From positions 1-62,116 of the forward strand of contig LSSN01001209.1 in assembly GCA_001970855.1 (NCBI GenBank): 62,116 nucleotides of DNA, written 5' to 3'. The notes under the pieces are model-generated. The model did no database searches. It was not told the origin of the DNA and saw nothing but the letters and a program-made list of their open reading frames with translations. How positions within the stretch are numbered: position 1 is the first letter of the stretch; every line of letters begins with the position of its first letter. This stretch comes from Smittium culicis. Lineage: Eukaryota > Kickxellomycota > Harpellomycetes > Harpellales > Legeriomycetaceae. This document shows, in pieces, positions 26,306-37,561 of the stretch. The translations under genes were made by a program, and so were the position numbers.

Positions 26306-28140
26306 ACTATATACAATTTATCGTACAATCGAGATATTATCAAAAAAGGCTGTGATACTGAGGCAAACGTTGTTTTTTTTTTTTAATTTGGATCATTTGT
26401 TAAAAGATTAAATAATCAAAATAAAATTTTGTATTTATTTCAAATAGAAATACATTTGGGTTATTGGCTATAATTGTTTATATTTAACTTTGATTTATTA
26501 TTTATGTAGAAAAGCGAATTCAGCCAGTAATGTCGCAAAGTTATACTTTCCTATTGCTGAATAATATATTTTAGAACATTTAAAGTATTATTCAACAAAA
26601 GTTTATAGCTAAAAACGTATTGTATAAAATTAAAGCTGTTAAATGATTTATTATAAGCAATGAAATTATTTGAAACATCGAAATATTTATTGATCTGTTT
26701 TAAATAATTTTAAAATAGTATAGCTATTTTACTAGCTATTCTGAATCCAACATCCATAATTATTATATACTTAGATTTTCAAAATATAATTGACTTGGTG
26801 AATATTTGAACTGAAGTAGGGTTTGACATTACAATTATCAACTGACCAATTCAGATTAGCTAAATTATTTGTAAATTAATAGATGCTTATTTTGGTTTTG
26901 GTTAATAATTTCTTTAAAAGACATAATTTGAAAAAACAAAATACTTTTTTAATATAACAAGATGAAGTTACAAAGACGTATAAACAACGTAAAAGCAGAG
27001 AAAAGATAGATTATATAGCCACTATTACTATAGTTTACCTAGACTAAACACTTTGAAGGAGTAATACATAATTTTTAAAATATTTATATTTAGTTATATT
27101 AACTAAAAAGAAAAAATTGGATATTTTCTCGTAAGAACCAGACGAAAGCATCAATATAGTACTTTAATGTTCCGAATAAAAACACTTTCTACCATCAAAA
27201 TGTTCAAGCGTTGATTTTTGGGAATTATATTAGATAATACTATTAACCAGTTATTATATTTATATTTACTTATGAATTGGGCAAATAGCAATACACTCCA
27301 TCTGATGTACGAATCGAGTTTATGATTAGGGTTATTGTTTATTCTATAAGACTTTTATCTGTACTATTTGGGAAGCTAAAATTAGTACCAAATTTCGAAA
27401 ATGAAGATATGGAAATTTTTTTATTACAATATCTCGACCGGGATTCCTTAAACTGATTATCATTCTACTCATTTTACCGTCTTTTGGGATGATTTGAGAA
27501 ATGTATCTAGTGTTAAATATTTTACGGAATAAACCTAGATACAATGTATCATTTCAATACAGCAACAAGTTATATACTCATAATATTGAATGTAAAAATT
27601 TTGTATATATTTTCACATATGCTAATTAAACTTCAAATTTATAGGTAGATATAATATATGCTGCGTAAAGATAAAAGTATATAAATAGTTTTTTTTATTA
27701 ACTATATATTGAGGCAGTTTAAAAGATTGTATAACGCCTAGCCTCTCTATTATTTTATTGTTTGCGATTTTTAACATTTTTTGTAAAATTCAGATGAGTA
27801 TTGATTTATAAAATTAAGAGATAATACACCTTAACACCAAATATACTAGATTTTATTGAATTTATAGTATTTCCAAATATATTGGTTATCTTTAATTACC
27901 CATTATTGAGAATTAAAATAAATGTTACAAAATTTTAGTTATTTATGACCTTTGGTGTTTATGTGAATTATATCTCTGCATTTGCATTCAATATTGCAGT
28001 GTGAAAGACCTAAGATTCAATCATATAACTATATGAATATTCTGCAAGACATTTTGTTTTGTAGACCATAAGGTGCAATATGATAAATAATTGTGCTTTG
28101 AAATATTATACAAGTGACTTCCACTCCCACTATTTGAGTT
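26306..28140. other. Non-coding region with a possible RT relic
   Basis: Mostly AT-rich sequence upstream of the coiled-coil gene. The only frame of note is 27344-27544 on the minus strand (66 codons), containing QIIPKDGKMSRMIISLRNPG. It recalls the PKKDGK...R..DLRN motif of reverse transcriptases and may be a small retroelement fragment. Nothing else supported. Confidence 0.4.
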
Positions 28141-28154
28141 TTTTTTTTTTTTAG

Positions 28155-28435
28155 GAAGAAAATGAATCAACTTGATTTATTTTTCTGTAATTTTGAAATA
28201 AGTATTGTTATTTACAGGTTTGGATATACTAAAAGCGCGAAAATTAATGGACTTGGCCGCGAGAATTTTGATGATGATGATAAAACTGGGTTTAAGTATA
28301 TAATTTTTAATCTACACAGGTGTTTTTTTTTTTTGATAACAAGATATTATAGAGTATCGTGGGTTGAGTTTAAAAAATAAGTTTCGCGAATTTAAAACCA
28401 AAGATCCAGATAAATTTTCGAAATTATTGATTTAA
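28155..28435 (+). CDS. Possible short multi-exon gene, unrecognised
   Basis: Three consecutive segments between good splice signals share compatible phases: 28155-28186 (after a long T-run and TTAG, containing an ATG at 28162), 28218-28295 and 28353-28435, ending in TAA. Joined from the ATG they encode about 61 residues including LDILKARKLMDLAARILMM and YRGLSLKNKFREFKTKDPDK, a basic amphipathic-helix-rich composition unlike neighbouring random frames. Exons upstream are possible. I do not recognise the family, and the segment may belong to one gene together with the frames at 28895-29426, although I found no clean splice from 28435 onward. AT-rich DNA can produce such chains by chance. Confidence 0.3.
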
Positions 28436-28894
28436 TAAAAGTTCGACGTATCAAATTAATATTTGATAATTTTTATTTTAAACGTGGCAGATGAGGAGTT
28501 CTTCTTTTAATGATAGCGCATAAGAAAATTCTGATGGATAGATATGGTATATAATTCTATAATTAGAACATTTGTGGAATTAATTAGTGTCAATACTATA
28601 TATTTCATGTATACACTACTTCAAAATATACCTCTTTTTTTTTTTTTTGGTCTGAGAGAGTTTATTAACTCGAAATATACATCAATTAGCTATTAGATGC
28701 ACTTTGTTTATAACCAAATTCACGTTTAGTTTTACTTTTTTTTTATCTGTAATTTCGTAATTTTCTGATATTATATTAGTTTTTATTTACTGTGAATACT
28801 TGGACTATTTTCTATTTCAAATTAATAAGTAATTCGTCTTTAGATTTTCTTTACATATTATAAAACCAATATAATAAATAATCATTTTTTCTAG

Positions 28895-29426
28895 GAACTG
28901 TTGTTTATGTTAAAATGTTTTGAATTTCCGCTATTATTCCTCTCTGGTCAATGGTATATATGTAGATTAGTCTTTTGTTTATATTTGTCTTTTGGAATTT
29001 ATTATAAAATCGAATTAATACTCAAAGTGAGTATATTGGCGATTCAATTTTCTTTATATTATATAAAATTTAAGTTATGAATTTATTCATTTGTTCTTTT
29101 CAGAAATGGATTGAGGCGAAAAATGATACTGAAAAGAATATTTTCGGTAAAATTAGTTATGAGCTATACATTATTAAAGTAATTAATTAGAAATTTAATT
29201 AAAAGTGTTTTTTTTGTGATTTTTACAGTAAAAGTGGATATATTTTTGCAATTAAAAATTTTTGTTTTTAGAAATTACGGGTTCGTAGCGTATAAAATTA
29301 TAGATATTATTAAATTTATTTATTTATTTTAATTTTATGTGGTAGAAATTACTGGAAAAGAGATTATTTTAGTACAAGTGATATGGAATATGTATGTGTG
29401 GGCTAAGCAAATAGGAAACTAGATTA
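28895..29426 (+). CDS. Possible membrane-protein exons, unrecognised
   Basis: Exon 28895-29026 (after TTTTTTCTAG, before GTGAGT) is open for 44 codons and contains an aromatic hydrophobic stretch (WYICRLVFCLYLSFGIYY) that could span a membrane. It joins in phase to 29104-29146 (KWIEAKNDTEKNIF), followed by either 29229-29332 or about 29346-29426, both of which stay in frame to a stop. The combination of strong splice sites, phase agreement and the charged KWIEAKNDTEK segment argues against pure chance, but there is no start codon assigned, no known domain and no firm link to the segments at 28155-28435. It could be the 3' half of one small membrane-protein gene or a decaying gene. Confidence 0.3.
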
Positions 29427-30446
29427 AGAAGATGGAATTATAGAACAATGAAATTATGTTTTGATAACTATATTTTGTTGCTATAGAGGGTAAAATAGCG
29501 CATATATACGTATTTTGGTGAGATATGATAGAGGAGTGATTGCGCGCTAAGAAGAATACACTTTTTCAGTGAGAAAAATACATAAACTACAAAACTGGTG
29601 CTTGTGAAGTTAGTAGAAATAAATACCAGCAAAGAATAGAATTTAAAAAAACCAAAGATATTTTGGTGCTTATTATTTAATTAAAACAGCGTGACGATTT
29701 AATAATGAATTGCGCTGGTGTTTGACAAGAGTATTGGGGGCGTATATATAGAGGAATTTAAGTATGCTCAAGTTAAACATTTGGGTATTATGCGAGTTTA
29801 GCTTTAAAGGCTATTGTTTGGGAATTGTTTTGGGATAGACAATTGGAAATCAAAATGGCAAAGTTTGGTATAGTATTTGGAGTGCGATTAGAGAGTAATC
29901 AGAAATGATAAAACGAAGATTTCGAGGAATTATTTTTGAATACATTGAGCTATTTTTGCGTATATTGAGTTGCTAAAACAGCAAACTATTAATAGCGGCT
30001 TCACTTCAACGTAGCCATAAATAGCCAATAAGTGGCTGCTAAAAGAAACAGAGTGGAGGTTGGTTATTGGGTATGTAATCAATCTAATTATGGAAATGAA
30101 GTTCAGGCGAATGATCAGCTGATACGTTCCAAGAGAACCAGGGGGTTGGTGACAGACAGTGGAGGCAATAGGGGGGGGGGGGCTGATCAATAGGCAGAAG
30201 AGATGACGAGCTGTAGTTATTTATAGCTTGATTATAAATCAACTATAAGTAAGCATTAGCTATGAGTGAACTGAGGCTTAAACATACCCCATAGAGAAGG
30301 TAGGGCATATACAGGCTAATAAGGTGTGGAGCATGATGAGGGTTAGGGCGAAGATTAGTAAGGTGTTTGGGCAATAGGCAGCCGTGTGGAGTGAGTAGTA
30401 TTCGGATGAGACTTCACGCTATTGCTACTATTTAATGCTAGCAAGC

Positions 30447-30525
30447 GCTATAAATGCTGTATTTAGTTAGTGCTATTTAATGCTGCATTTAGTTACTGGG
30501 CTATAAATGCTTAATTAGTTAGTAG
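30447..30525. repeat. Imperfect ~26-bp tandem repeat, three units
   Basis: Units of the form GCTATAAATGCTGTATTTAG begin at 30447, 30472 and 30500, each 25-28 bp long and sharing GCTAT.AATGCT..(A)TTAGTTA. A partial fourth copy (CTATTTAATGCTAGC) precedes them. They lie 430-510 bp upstream of the PDI start codon. Confidence 0.7.
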
Positions 30526-30673
30526 GCTAATTTGCTGACTAAGGGGAACTCTCTGTGTGGTGGAGGGCGTTTATAGGCTAAAAATAATCGCTATTTCTCT
30601 CCTGTGCTCCGTGGTTGGCTTCGTGATTCCTGAACAATTAATAAGCGGAGTTACTGAACTGTGGAGCTCTATT

Positions 30674-30801
30674 ATTGGCCATCACTTCGACTGATAGGAT
30701 TATGCAGAACACTATTGGCTGCATCGAAATACCGTGAAGTGCGTGCATTGTAGATCAGCGAATGGGGCAGATGTAGAGAATGAATGCGCATTTAGTATAA
30801 A
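30674..30801 (+). promoter_or_regulatory. Putative PDI core promoter (two ATTGG boxes, TATAAA)
   Basis: Two inverted CCAAT boxes (ATTGG at 30674-30678 and 30714-30718, exactly 40 bp apart) are followed by TATAAAT at 30796, about 160 bp before the PDI start codon and followed by pyrimidine-rich sequence typical of fungal transcription start regions. CCAAT boxes suggest HAP/NF-Y control; that is inference. Confidence 0.45.
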
Positions 30802-30959
30802 TGGGCTCAGTTTGGCATCCAACTTTCGAAATTTTAGTATACAAAAGAGAAGCTTGTACTTTTTGCCTCATTGTTTCTATAAATTCTCATTTTCATCCCT
30901 CTTCTCTTTTTCAATCATCTAAACATCAAATTTAAAGGCATTTTTAAAGAGTTCTCATC

Positions 30960-32703
30960 ATGAAATTTGCCCCTAAAAACATCTTCCTCATCGGCACTCT
31001 CGCCCTAGGTCTCTTAGCCACCACATACGCTGATGCCCCTGAAGCTGAAGCAAAACCTGAAGCTGAAAAATCTGCTGAAAATGCCGCTGAAACTGCTGTC
31101 AAGGTCCTATACTCCACCAACTTTGACGAGTTCATCAAGGAAAACCCTCTCTCTCTCATCAAGTTCTACGCCCCATGGTGTGGCCACTGTAAGACCCTCG
31201 CCCCTGAATTCGACGCCGCCTCTCTCTCCCTCAAAGAGGATAGTATCGCTCTTGGTAAAGTCGACTGCACCACTGAAACTGAACTCTGTGACAAGTATGA
31301 CATCAAAGGTTTCCCAACCCTATACGTCTTCAACAAAGGCGAAAAATTCGACTTCAAAGGTACCCGCAAAGCCGATAGTATCATCAACTACATGAAAAAG
31401 TAAAACCCATTTCCACTTGTCTATTTTCCCTTCCCCTTTTTATAGTTCTGTTCCTTATTAACCACCTTTATCTTCTTTAAAACTTAGACAACTATTACCC
31501 GCCGTCACTGAACTCACCTCTGACAACTTTGACAAATTTTCCAAATCTGACCGTGTCGTTGTCGTCGCTAACTACAAAAAGGACTCTGAAGACCTAAAAC
31601 TATTCAACGAAATCGCCGCTACTCTCAGAGACGACTACGTTTTTGGTAGCATTGCTGACTCTGATTCTAAATTGGCCGAAGCTGAATTCAAAGATCAAGG
31701 TATCAAGGTCTACAGATCTTTTGACGAAACTATCTCCTTCACCGATAAACTCGAAAAAGATGCTCTTGTCAAATTCTTGGAAAATTCTGCTGTTGAAGTT
31801 CTTGACGAAATTAGCGGTGATAACTACCAAATCTTCATGAAATCTGGCCTCCCCCTCGGTTTCATGTTCTACGAATCCAACCATGACGAAAAAGATAAAG
31901 ATGACGCTAAGATTGTACAAGCTGCCAAGACTGAAGTCAAAGACAAAATCAAAGCCTCCCTTTTGGATGTCGCCAAGGAATTCAGAGATAAATTCCACTT
32001 TGTTTTCATTGATGCTGCTAAATTCGGCGGTATGGCTGAATCTATGGGCATTGAAAAGAAATGGCCTGCATTCGCTTTCCAAGATCAAAACACCCAAATC
32101 AAACACGTCATGCCACAAGACCAAGAATTGAACAAAGAAAACTTTAGAAAATTTATTGAAGGTGTCAGCTCTGGTGAAATCAAACCAACTTACAAATCTG
32201 AACCCATCCCTGAAACCAATGATGCCCCTGTCAAAGTTCTTGTAAACAAAAACTTCAACTCTATTGTCTTTGACGAAACTAAGGATGTCCTCGTCGAACT
32301 TTATGCCCCATGGTGCGGTCACTGCAAAAAACTTGAACCTACTTACAACGAACTCGCTGAACTTTCCCAGAAATTCTCCAACGTTGTTATTGCCAAGATG
32401 GATGCCACTTTGAACGACTTACCAGCTGAAAAACACACTTTCCCACTCGAAGGTTTCCCTACCCTCTACTTCGTCAAAGGAAAAACTAACGAAGTTTTCC
32501 AATACGAAGGTGACCGCTCTTTGAGCTCCCTCATCATCTTTATCCAAAAACACTCATCTGAAAAGATCGACTACAAATACGATCACTCCAAAGATGAAAA
32601 GAAAGCTGAAGCTGAAGCCGAGGCCGAAGCACAGGCTGATGCTGAAGCTGGGGAAGCTCCAATTGATGTTGAAGACGAAAAAGTTCAACGTGACGAGCTC
32701 TAA
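30960..32703 (+). CDS. PDI1: Protein disulfide isomerase
   Basis: Two exons, 30960-31399 and 31488-32703, with an 88-bp intron (GTAAAA...TTAG); joined they encode 551 residues. It catalyses thiol-disulfide exchange and protein folding in the ER lumen. Residues 1-24 are a signal peptide (hydrophobic IGTLALGLLATTYADA), followed by an Ala/Glu-rich linker. Thioredoxin domain a carries APWCGHC (Cys74/Cys77), then the redox-inactive b and b' domains, then domain a' with a second APWCGHC (Cys423/Cys426). An acidic Ala/Glu-rich tail ends in RDEL, an ER-retrieval variant of HDEL/KDEL. Length and a-b-b'-a' order match canonical PDI. Codons favour C-ending forms far more than neighbouring genes, as expected for a highly expressed gene. 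A polyadenylation-like AATAAA lies at 32794, about 90 bp after the stop. Confidence 0.97.
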
Positions 32704-32971
32704 ATATTTAATTTTTTTCTTTCTGTTGTACCTCTTTAAATAATCTTGTTTATTATACCCATTCCATTTCAGTTTATTTTTTTTTCTCCTATGAATAAAG
32801 ATTAATAAAATAAAAATCAAATCAAACCAAACCAAATTACTTTTATGCTCCCAAATTTTTTTTCATTTTATTTTTGTATTTCGTTCATTTTATTACGTAG
32901 AAATAAATGTATTAATAGTATAAATTATAAAAAAGAGCAATAAATTTTTAGTAGGGCATGTTTTTTTTTTT
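32704..32971. other. Convergent 3' spacer between PDI and ISWI
   Basis: The 268-bp AT-rich spacer contains AATAAA at 32794 in the PDI orientation and T-rich tracts on the ISWI side. The two transcripts converge and their 3' UTRs may overlap. Confidence 0.6.
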
Positions 32972-35900
32972 TTACAAGTTGAATTGTTTCCCGAGCAAAG
33001 TAAGGAGATTATGGCATCTCCTTTGGATTTCGTTAATTGTTCTCGTTTTTATATAGAAATTAAATCTAAACAGCTCTGAATCTTTAATCATGCTTTTAAT
33101 TTCTATATACAAATCATCCATCTCCAAATCAAGCTGGTGCATGCAAAACAGCAGAAACATGTCCTCTATCTCGCTGAAATGGAACCTGTTTGATTTGTAA
33201 AGTTGGTAGTTCAGCCTGAACTGGTTGCAGCTAGCACTGTTGCTTGGGTTGTTGTAGAAGTTGGTTTCCATCAATAGCAAGTACCCCTCGTAGTTGAACG
33301 TGTCCGCAGGCTCCTTAGCCATGCGCACAACTTGGCTATAGAATTGGTCGAGAAGTGCCTTGTTGCTCGCCGTCTGCTTGCGCTTTGCATCGCCTTTAGC
33401 GATAGCCGCATCAACGCGCGCAGGATCTTCCAGCTTGCTCTTATAGTGCCTCATGAAATGCTCGACATACACTCGCACAAATTTTTCGTCTTTGCCTTCA
33501 AAGTTCTTCACGATCGCGTCCATATCGCTCGAGCCGTACTTCTCAAACAGTTTCAGCAAATAATTATAGTCACGCTTGTTCATGTCTGGAAACCCATACT
33601 CGCCAGTTCTCATGTCGTTCGCTGTTATACACTTCTCAATAAGCGCATTCTTCTTCGCTACATCCTCCTCCGTAAATTCAAGCTTCTCCTTGCTTGCCGA
33701 CTTTGTCTGCTTCGACTTGCCTGCTTTAGTCCCGCTCTCGTCAAGCTTCACCTTCTTGCTCTTATGGCCATCACCATCGCCGTCGCCATTGTTAGATTCG
33801 GAACTGCTGCCTCCCTCCTCCTCGTCTTCTCCTAAGTAATCGTCGCCGCTGTCTTCAGTCTCATCATCCTTATCTTCAAGCCCAAGTAACTGGCTGTAAT
33901 AGTCGCGCTCTTTCTTCAATATATCAACAAGTTCCTGTGGATAAAAGTTAAAGTCGTTCACTGCTGGCTGCTTCGGAAGTTTTGGTGCTTTATTCTCTGA
34001 TGACTGGTGGTTTCCTCGGCCGCCAGAGTTCATCCCAATCCCACCGTTTCGCATAAGCTCCCTATAATACTCGTCAACGCTATAGTTCGCTTTTCGCTCT
34101 CTTTTGGCTGGCTGGATGAATAGCAAGTTCGCATTAACTAGCCCCAGTCCCGGCAATTTTCGCATATCGGAACTTGACCCTTTGCCAGTCCCGTTGCCCG
34201 GTGTCGTTGCTCCTGAATTCAGTCCGCTCGTATTCATGCCTGAACTATTTCCTTCGCCCTCCATGTACTGCTCCTTGTAAGATACATTTTCTCCCTCGAA
34301 ATTTACAAGCTCACCAAGTCCCATTGATGAATACTTTGACTGAATTTCTGCTGTTTTCTTCGCGCTCTTGAGAAGAAGCGAATCCAAATCTATTTGCCCA
34401 CTGCTGCTATCAGCTTTATCGTCGTCTTTTGATCCATTCCCATTCATCCTACCGGCTGAGCTGCTGTCATCAGTAACTATGTCTAGAGCCCCAAACTGGA
34501 CCATCTTCAAAAGCTCGTTCTGTGATACTAGGTTCGAATTCGCGTTTGCTTGATTTGCTTTTTGAATAACAAGCTGGTCTAGCCTCAACTTTTGCATCGC
34601 CTTCTCTAGCACTTTTTCCTCAACTGCATTCTCGGTAACGAATCTATATATATGAACTTGCTTTTTTTGCCCTATTCTATGCGCCCTATCTTGTGCTTGT
34701 AAATCTGCCTGTGGATTCCAGTCAGAATCGTATATAACAACTGTATCGGCTGTAGTCAAGTTTATTCCTAGCCCACCAGCTCTTGTTGTCAATAAAAAGA
34801 TAAACTTGGAGCTATTAGGCTTATTATATGCATCAATGTACTCAACACGCTCTTCGTGGGTAGTTTGGCCATCTATTCTGCAGTATTCAAATCCACGCAT
34901 CATACAATAATCTTCCAATATATCCAACAAGCGACTCATTTGTGAAAAAATGAGCACTCTGGACCCTGCTTGCTTTTTTTGTAAAAGAAGTTTATCCAAA
35001 ACAACCATTTTCCCTGAATTTGTAACAATATGTTCATCTGTCGTGTACGGGGGACCAGGTTCAGCGCCATTGAAAAGATAAGGATGGTTACAGCATTTTC
35101 TTAGCTGCATTACAATATTCAACAGACGCATTTTGCCTTCTTTTTTACCGACTATTCCATTGACTGCATCCAGATCTTTTTCGAGGATTCTTCTATACCA
35201 TATTTTCTGCATTTGAGTTAATCCAACATAAACGTTAACTTCTTTTTTTGGTAGGATACTTTTTTCAACTTCGGATTTAATTCTTCTGAGCAAGAAAGGT
35301 TGTAAAACTCTTTGAAGCTGCTGTACCGACTCGTCTTGAACATTTTCCTTAGATTCGGAATTTGGAGAGTCATCTGGGTTTCCAGATTTTACAATTGAAG
35401 AGCTTTCTATTTCATTATCTGAAGGTTTTGTTGTTTGATCTTTTTCTGGTGAAGAATCGTTAGATCCTGTTATATATTTATCATTGGATAGGTTTGAATC
35501 TTTGCTAACATTTTTATCATTTAAGTGTTCAAAAGAGGAATTACTGTTTGAATTATTTGGGACGACTTGAGCAGTTCCATTCAAATCTTTTTTGGGAGAA
35601 TTTTCAGTAGACTCATGTTTATCTTTAATTAGTTGAGTAGGCTTTTTGTGTATAAAATAATCGTCAAAATCTTGAGAGGAGTCAAAAACGTCGGGGAGTA
35701 AGAAATTCAAGAGGGCCCATAATTCGTGTAGATTATTTTGAAGGGGAGTTCCAGTAATTAATAGTCTATTTTCGCTCTTTAAAATGCGCATGATTTGAGA
35801 TAAAGATGATTTTTCATTTTTAATTCTATGGGCTTCGTCGATGATGATATATTTCCAGTTTATTTTAGAGAGCTGAGTTTTGCATATTATACACATTTCA

Positions 35901-36709
35901 TAAGTAGTGATAACGCAGCCTAAGTCTTCAGAATATAATCCATTTTCGATGATACTTTTCCTAGTTTCTTTATCACCGTGAAGCATTAAAGGAACAATCG
36001 TTGGGACCCATTTAGCAAATTCAGTCTTCCAGTTATGCAAAGTAGTTTTAGGGACAACGATGAGGTTGGGGCCATTTGTGTTGCAGTAGTGTTTGAGGTA
36101 GCCTAAAAAAGAAATTGTTTGTAAAGTTTTACCAAGACCCATTTCGTCAGCTAAAATACCATTGAGGCCATTTTCGTGAAGGCTAATCATCCAATTTAGA
36201 CCTCTAATTTGATATTCTCGCATTGAACCGCCTTTGACGTAAGGGGGGGTTTGTAAAAACATAAAAGGGTTTTGGTATGAAGAGACACCGGTTTGGATTA
36301 GTTCAGCATCCTCTTCCTTTTCAGCTTTTCTGTGTCTGAAAGAAGCTTGGGCAGATGCTTTATGAGATTTCATTTTAGCTAAATGGAAGTCGATTTCATT
36401 TTTTAAATCTTGATCCAGATCATCGATATTCAGGAAGTGGGAGAAAATTTCAGTCTGTTCGAGCAAATAAGCGAATCGTCTAGCTCTTCGATTCTAACGA
36501 TAGTGAATTAAATAAAAACAATAGGAAATCAATTTAATAAACAAAACAAGAAAATTATGTATTAAGAGTTGGAAGGCTGTAATAAATAATACATCTGGCT
36601 TGTCTCTAGCGTGCTTCTTTTTTCTGAAACTAGGAGCTTCGATTTTATCTTCGACTTTGAGGCTGGCAGGAACCTCAGGATTAGTAGATACTTTTATATC
36701 CATTGGCAT
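32972..36709 (-). CDS. ISWI-family chromatin remodelling ATPase
   Basis: Exon 1 is 36709-36593 (39 codons; an in-frame stop lies just upstream of its ATG) and exon 2 is 36493-32972, with a 99-bp intron; 1212 residues. A SNF2-type ATPase that slides and spaces nucleosomes. An AutoN-like FRHRKAEKEEDAEL lies near 91-104, motif I DEMGLGKT at 155-162 and motif II DEAH at 258-261. The second lobe has LLTTRAGGLGINL and QAQDRAHRIGQ. The C-terminus has the HAND-SANT-SLIDE module (HAND about 860-1008, SANT from about 1009, SLIDE about 1105-1205 with FRFNFYIKTRTINEIQRRC). These last domains make it ISWI and not Snf2 or Chd. Oddities: an insertion of about 105 Ser/Asn/Asp-rich residues (about 321-427) between the lobes, an acidic/Lys-rich insertion (about 912-975) within HAND, and more GC-rich codons in the C-terminal part. 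I cannot tell whether it is nearer ISW1 or ISW2. Confidence 0.96.
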
Positions 36710-36891
36710 TAAATTCTATTGTTGCGGCGATTAAAAATTAATACCCGATCAATATGGAAAACAGTAAAACATATATACGTACTGGATTATAAACTCACGT
36801 TTAAAGCCTCCTGCATATTCAAATAAAAAAAACGTCTTATAAACAAATTTTAATACTTTTATACAAACAGCGCTATTCATTAATTGGCTGT

Positions 36892-37561
36892 ATAGCCCCT
36901 CTAAACACGAAAAAATTAAAAATATAAATATGCCTTGCCTATTTTCCCTATACGCCTGATCATTAGTCCATGTTTTTTCTGTTTACTTATTGGATATTAA
37001 TGTTTTTATACCTTCCACTTTATGAGCAAACAATTGGAAATCGTCGTTCAACTATATTTACAATAAGTATCAGGAATTTATTTTCAGCCAATAACTTCAA
37101 ATCAGAAATGAAAAAAAGCCGAATTTGACCAATAGGCAGTTTCTTTTAGTTGCGGAATTGTAAATCATCGAAACTAATGATTTTTCATTTGCTGCTTGCG
37201 ACTAAAAGCCATCTGAAAATTGTTTGTTAAAATTAATACTAAACCCTTTACTATCTTTAAATTATAATTAATATTTTATTTGTCTGCCCCGCTAAATTTC
37301 TGAATTTCATTTTATTTATAAAAAATGGCCAACCATCCCTAATTCATATATTTAGATTATGAATTTTTGATTATCATTGGTCAATTGTAAAACGCGCCAA
37401 ATGATTCATCGACATATAAACTTCCTGCGAATAAATGCCTTCGAGCTTAAAAGCGCTTAGCCCTCAAAGCAACCAATAATGATCCATAATTCTAGATGCC
37501 ATTTCGCTAGCATAAAGTTTCTAAAACATTCTTTGTAATTTAAACCACTTCACCTACCAAT
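36892..37561 (-). promoter_or_regulatory. CCAAT-motif cluster upstream of ISWI
   Basis: ATTGG/CCAAT pentamers lie at 36892, 37088, 37129, 37376, 37473 and 37557, which is more than I would expect by chance in DNA of this composition. They sit 180-850 bp upstream of the ISWI start codon, where CCAAT-binding (HAP/NF-Y) control would act. Function is inferred from position only. Confidence 0.3.

Larger units (their letters stand above)
29430..30959. other. Intergenic region and PDI upstream region
   Basis: No supported gene. Composition rises in G+C from about 29.7 kb. It contains a run of 12 G at 30171-30182, an imperfect tandem repeat at 30447-30525, two inverted CCAAT boxes and a TATA-like box (listed separately). 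Open frames such as 29930-30190 on the minus strand have no protein character. Confidence 0.5.

Noticed and set aside
29687..29693. CAGCGTG, identical to the core of a yeast unfolded-protein-response element, upstream of PDI
   Set aside because: It is about 1.27 kb from the PDI start codon and a single 7-mer; chance occurrence is likely and the UPR element of this lineage is unknown.
31600..32322. 240-codon minus-strand frame inside PDI
   Set aside because: It is antisense to the thioredoxin and b-domain coding sequence. The plus-strand frame has unmistakable CGHC motifs and an RDEL end.
32972..34553. Several open frames on the plus strand opposite the ISWI gene
   Set aside because: They are antisense shadows of GC-richer coding sequence with no family resemblance.
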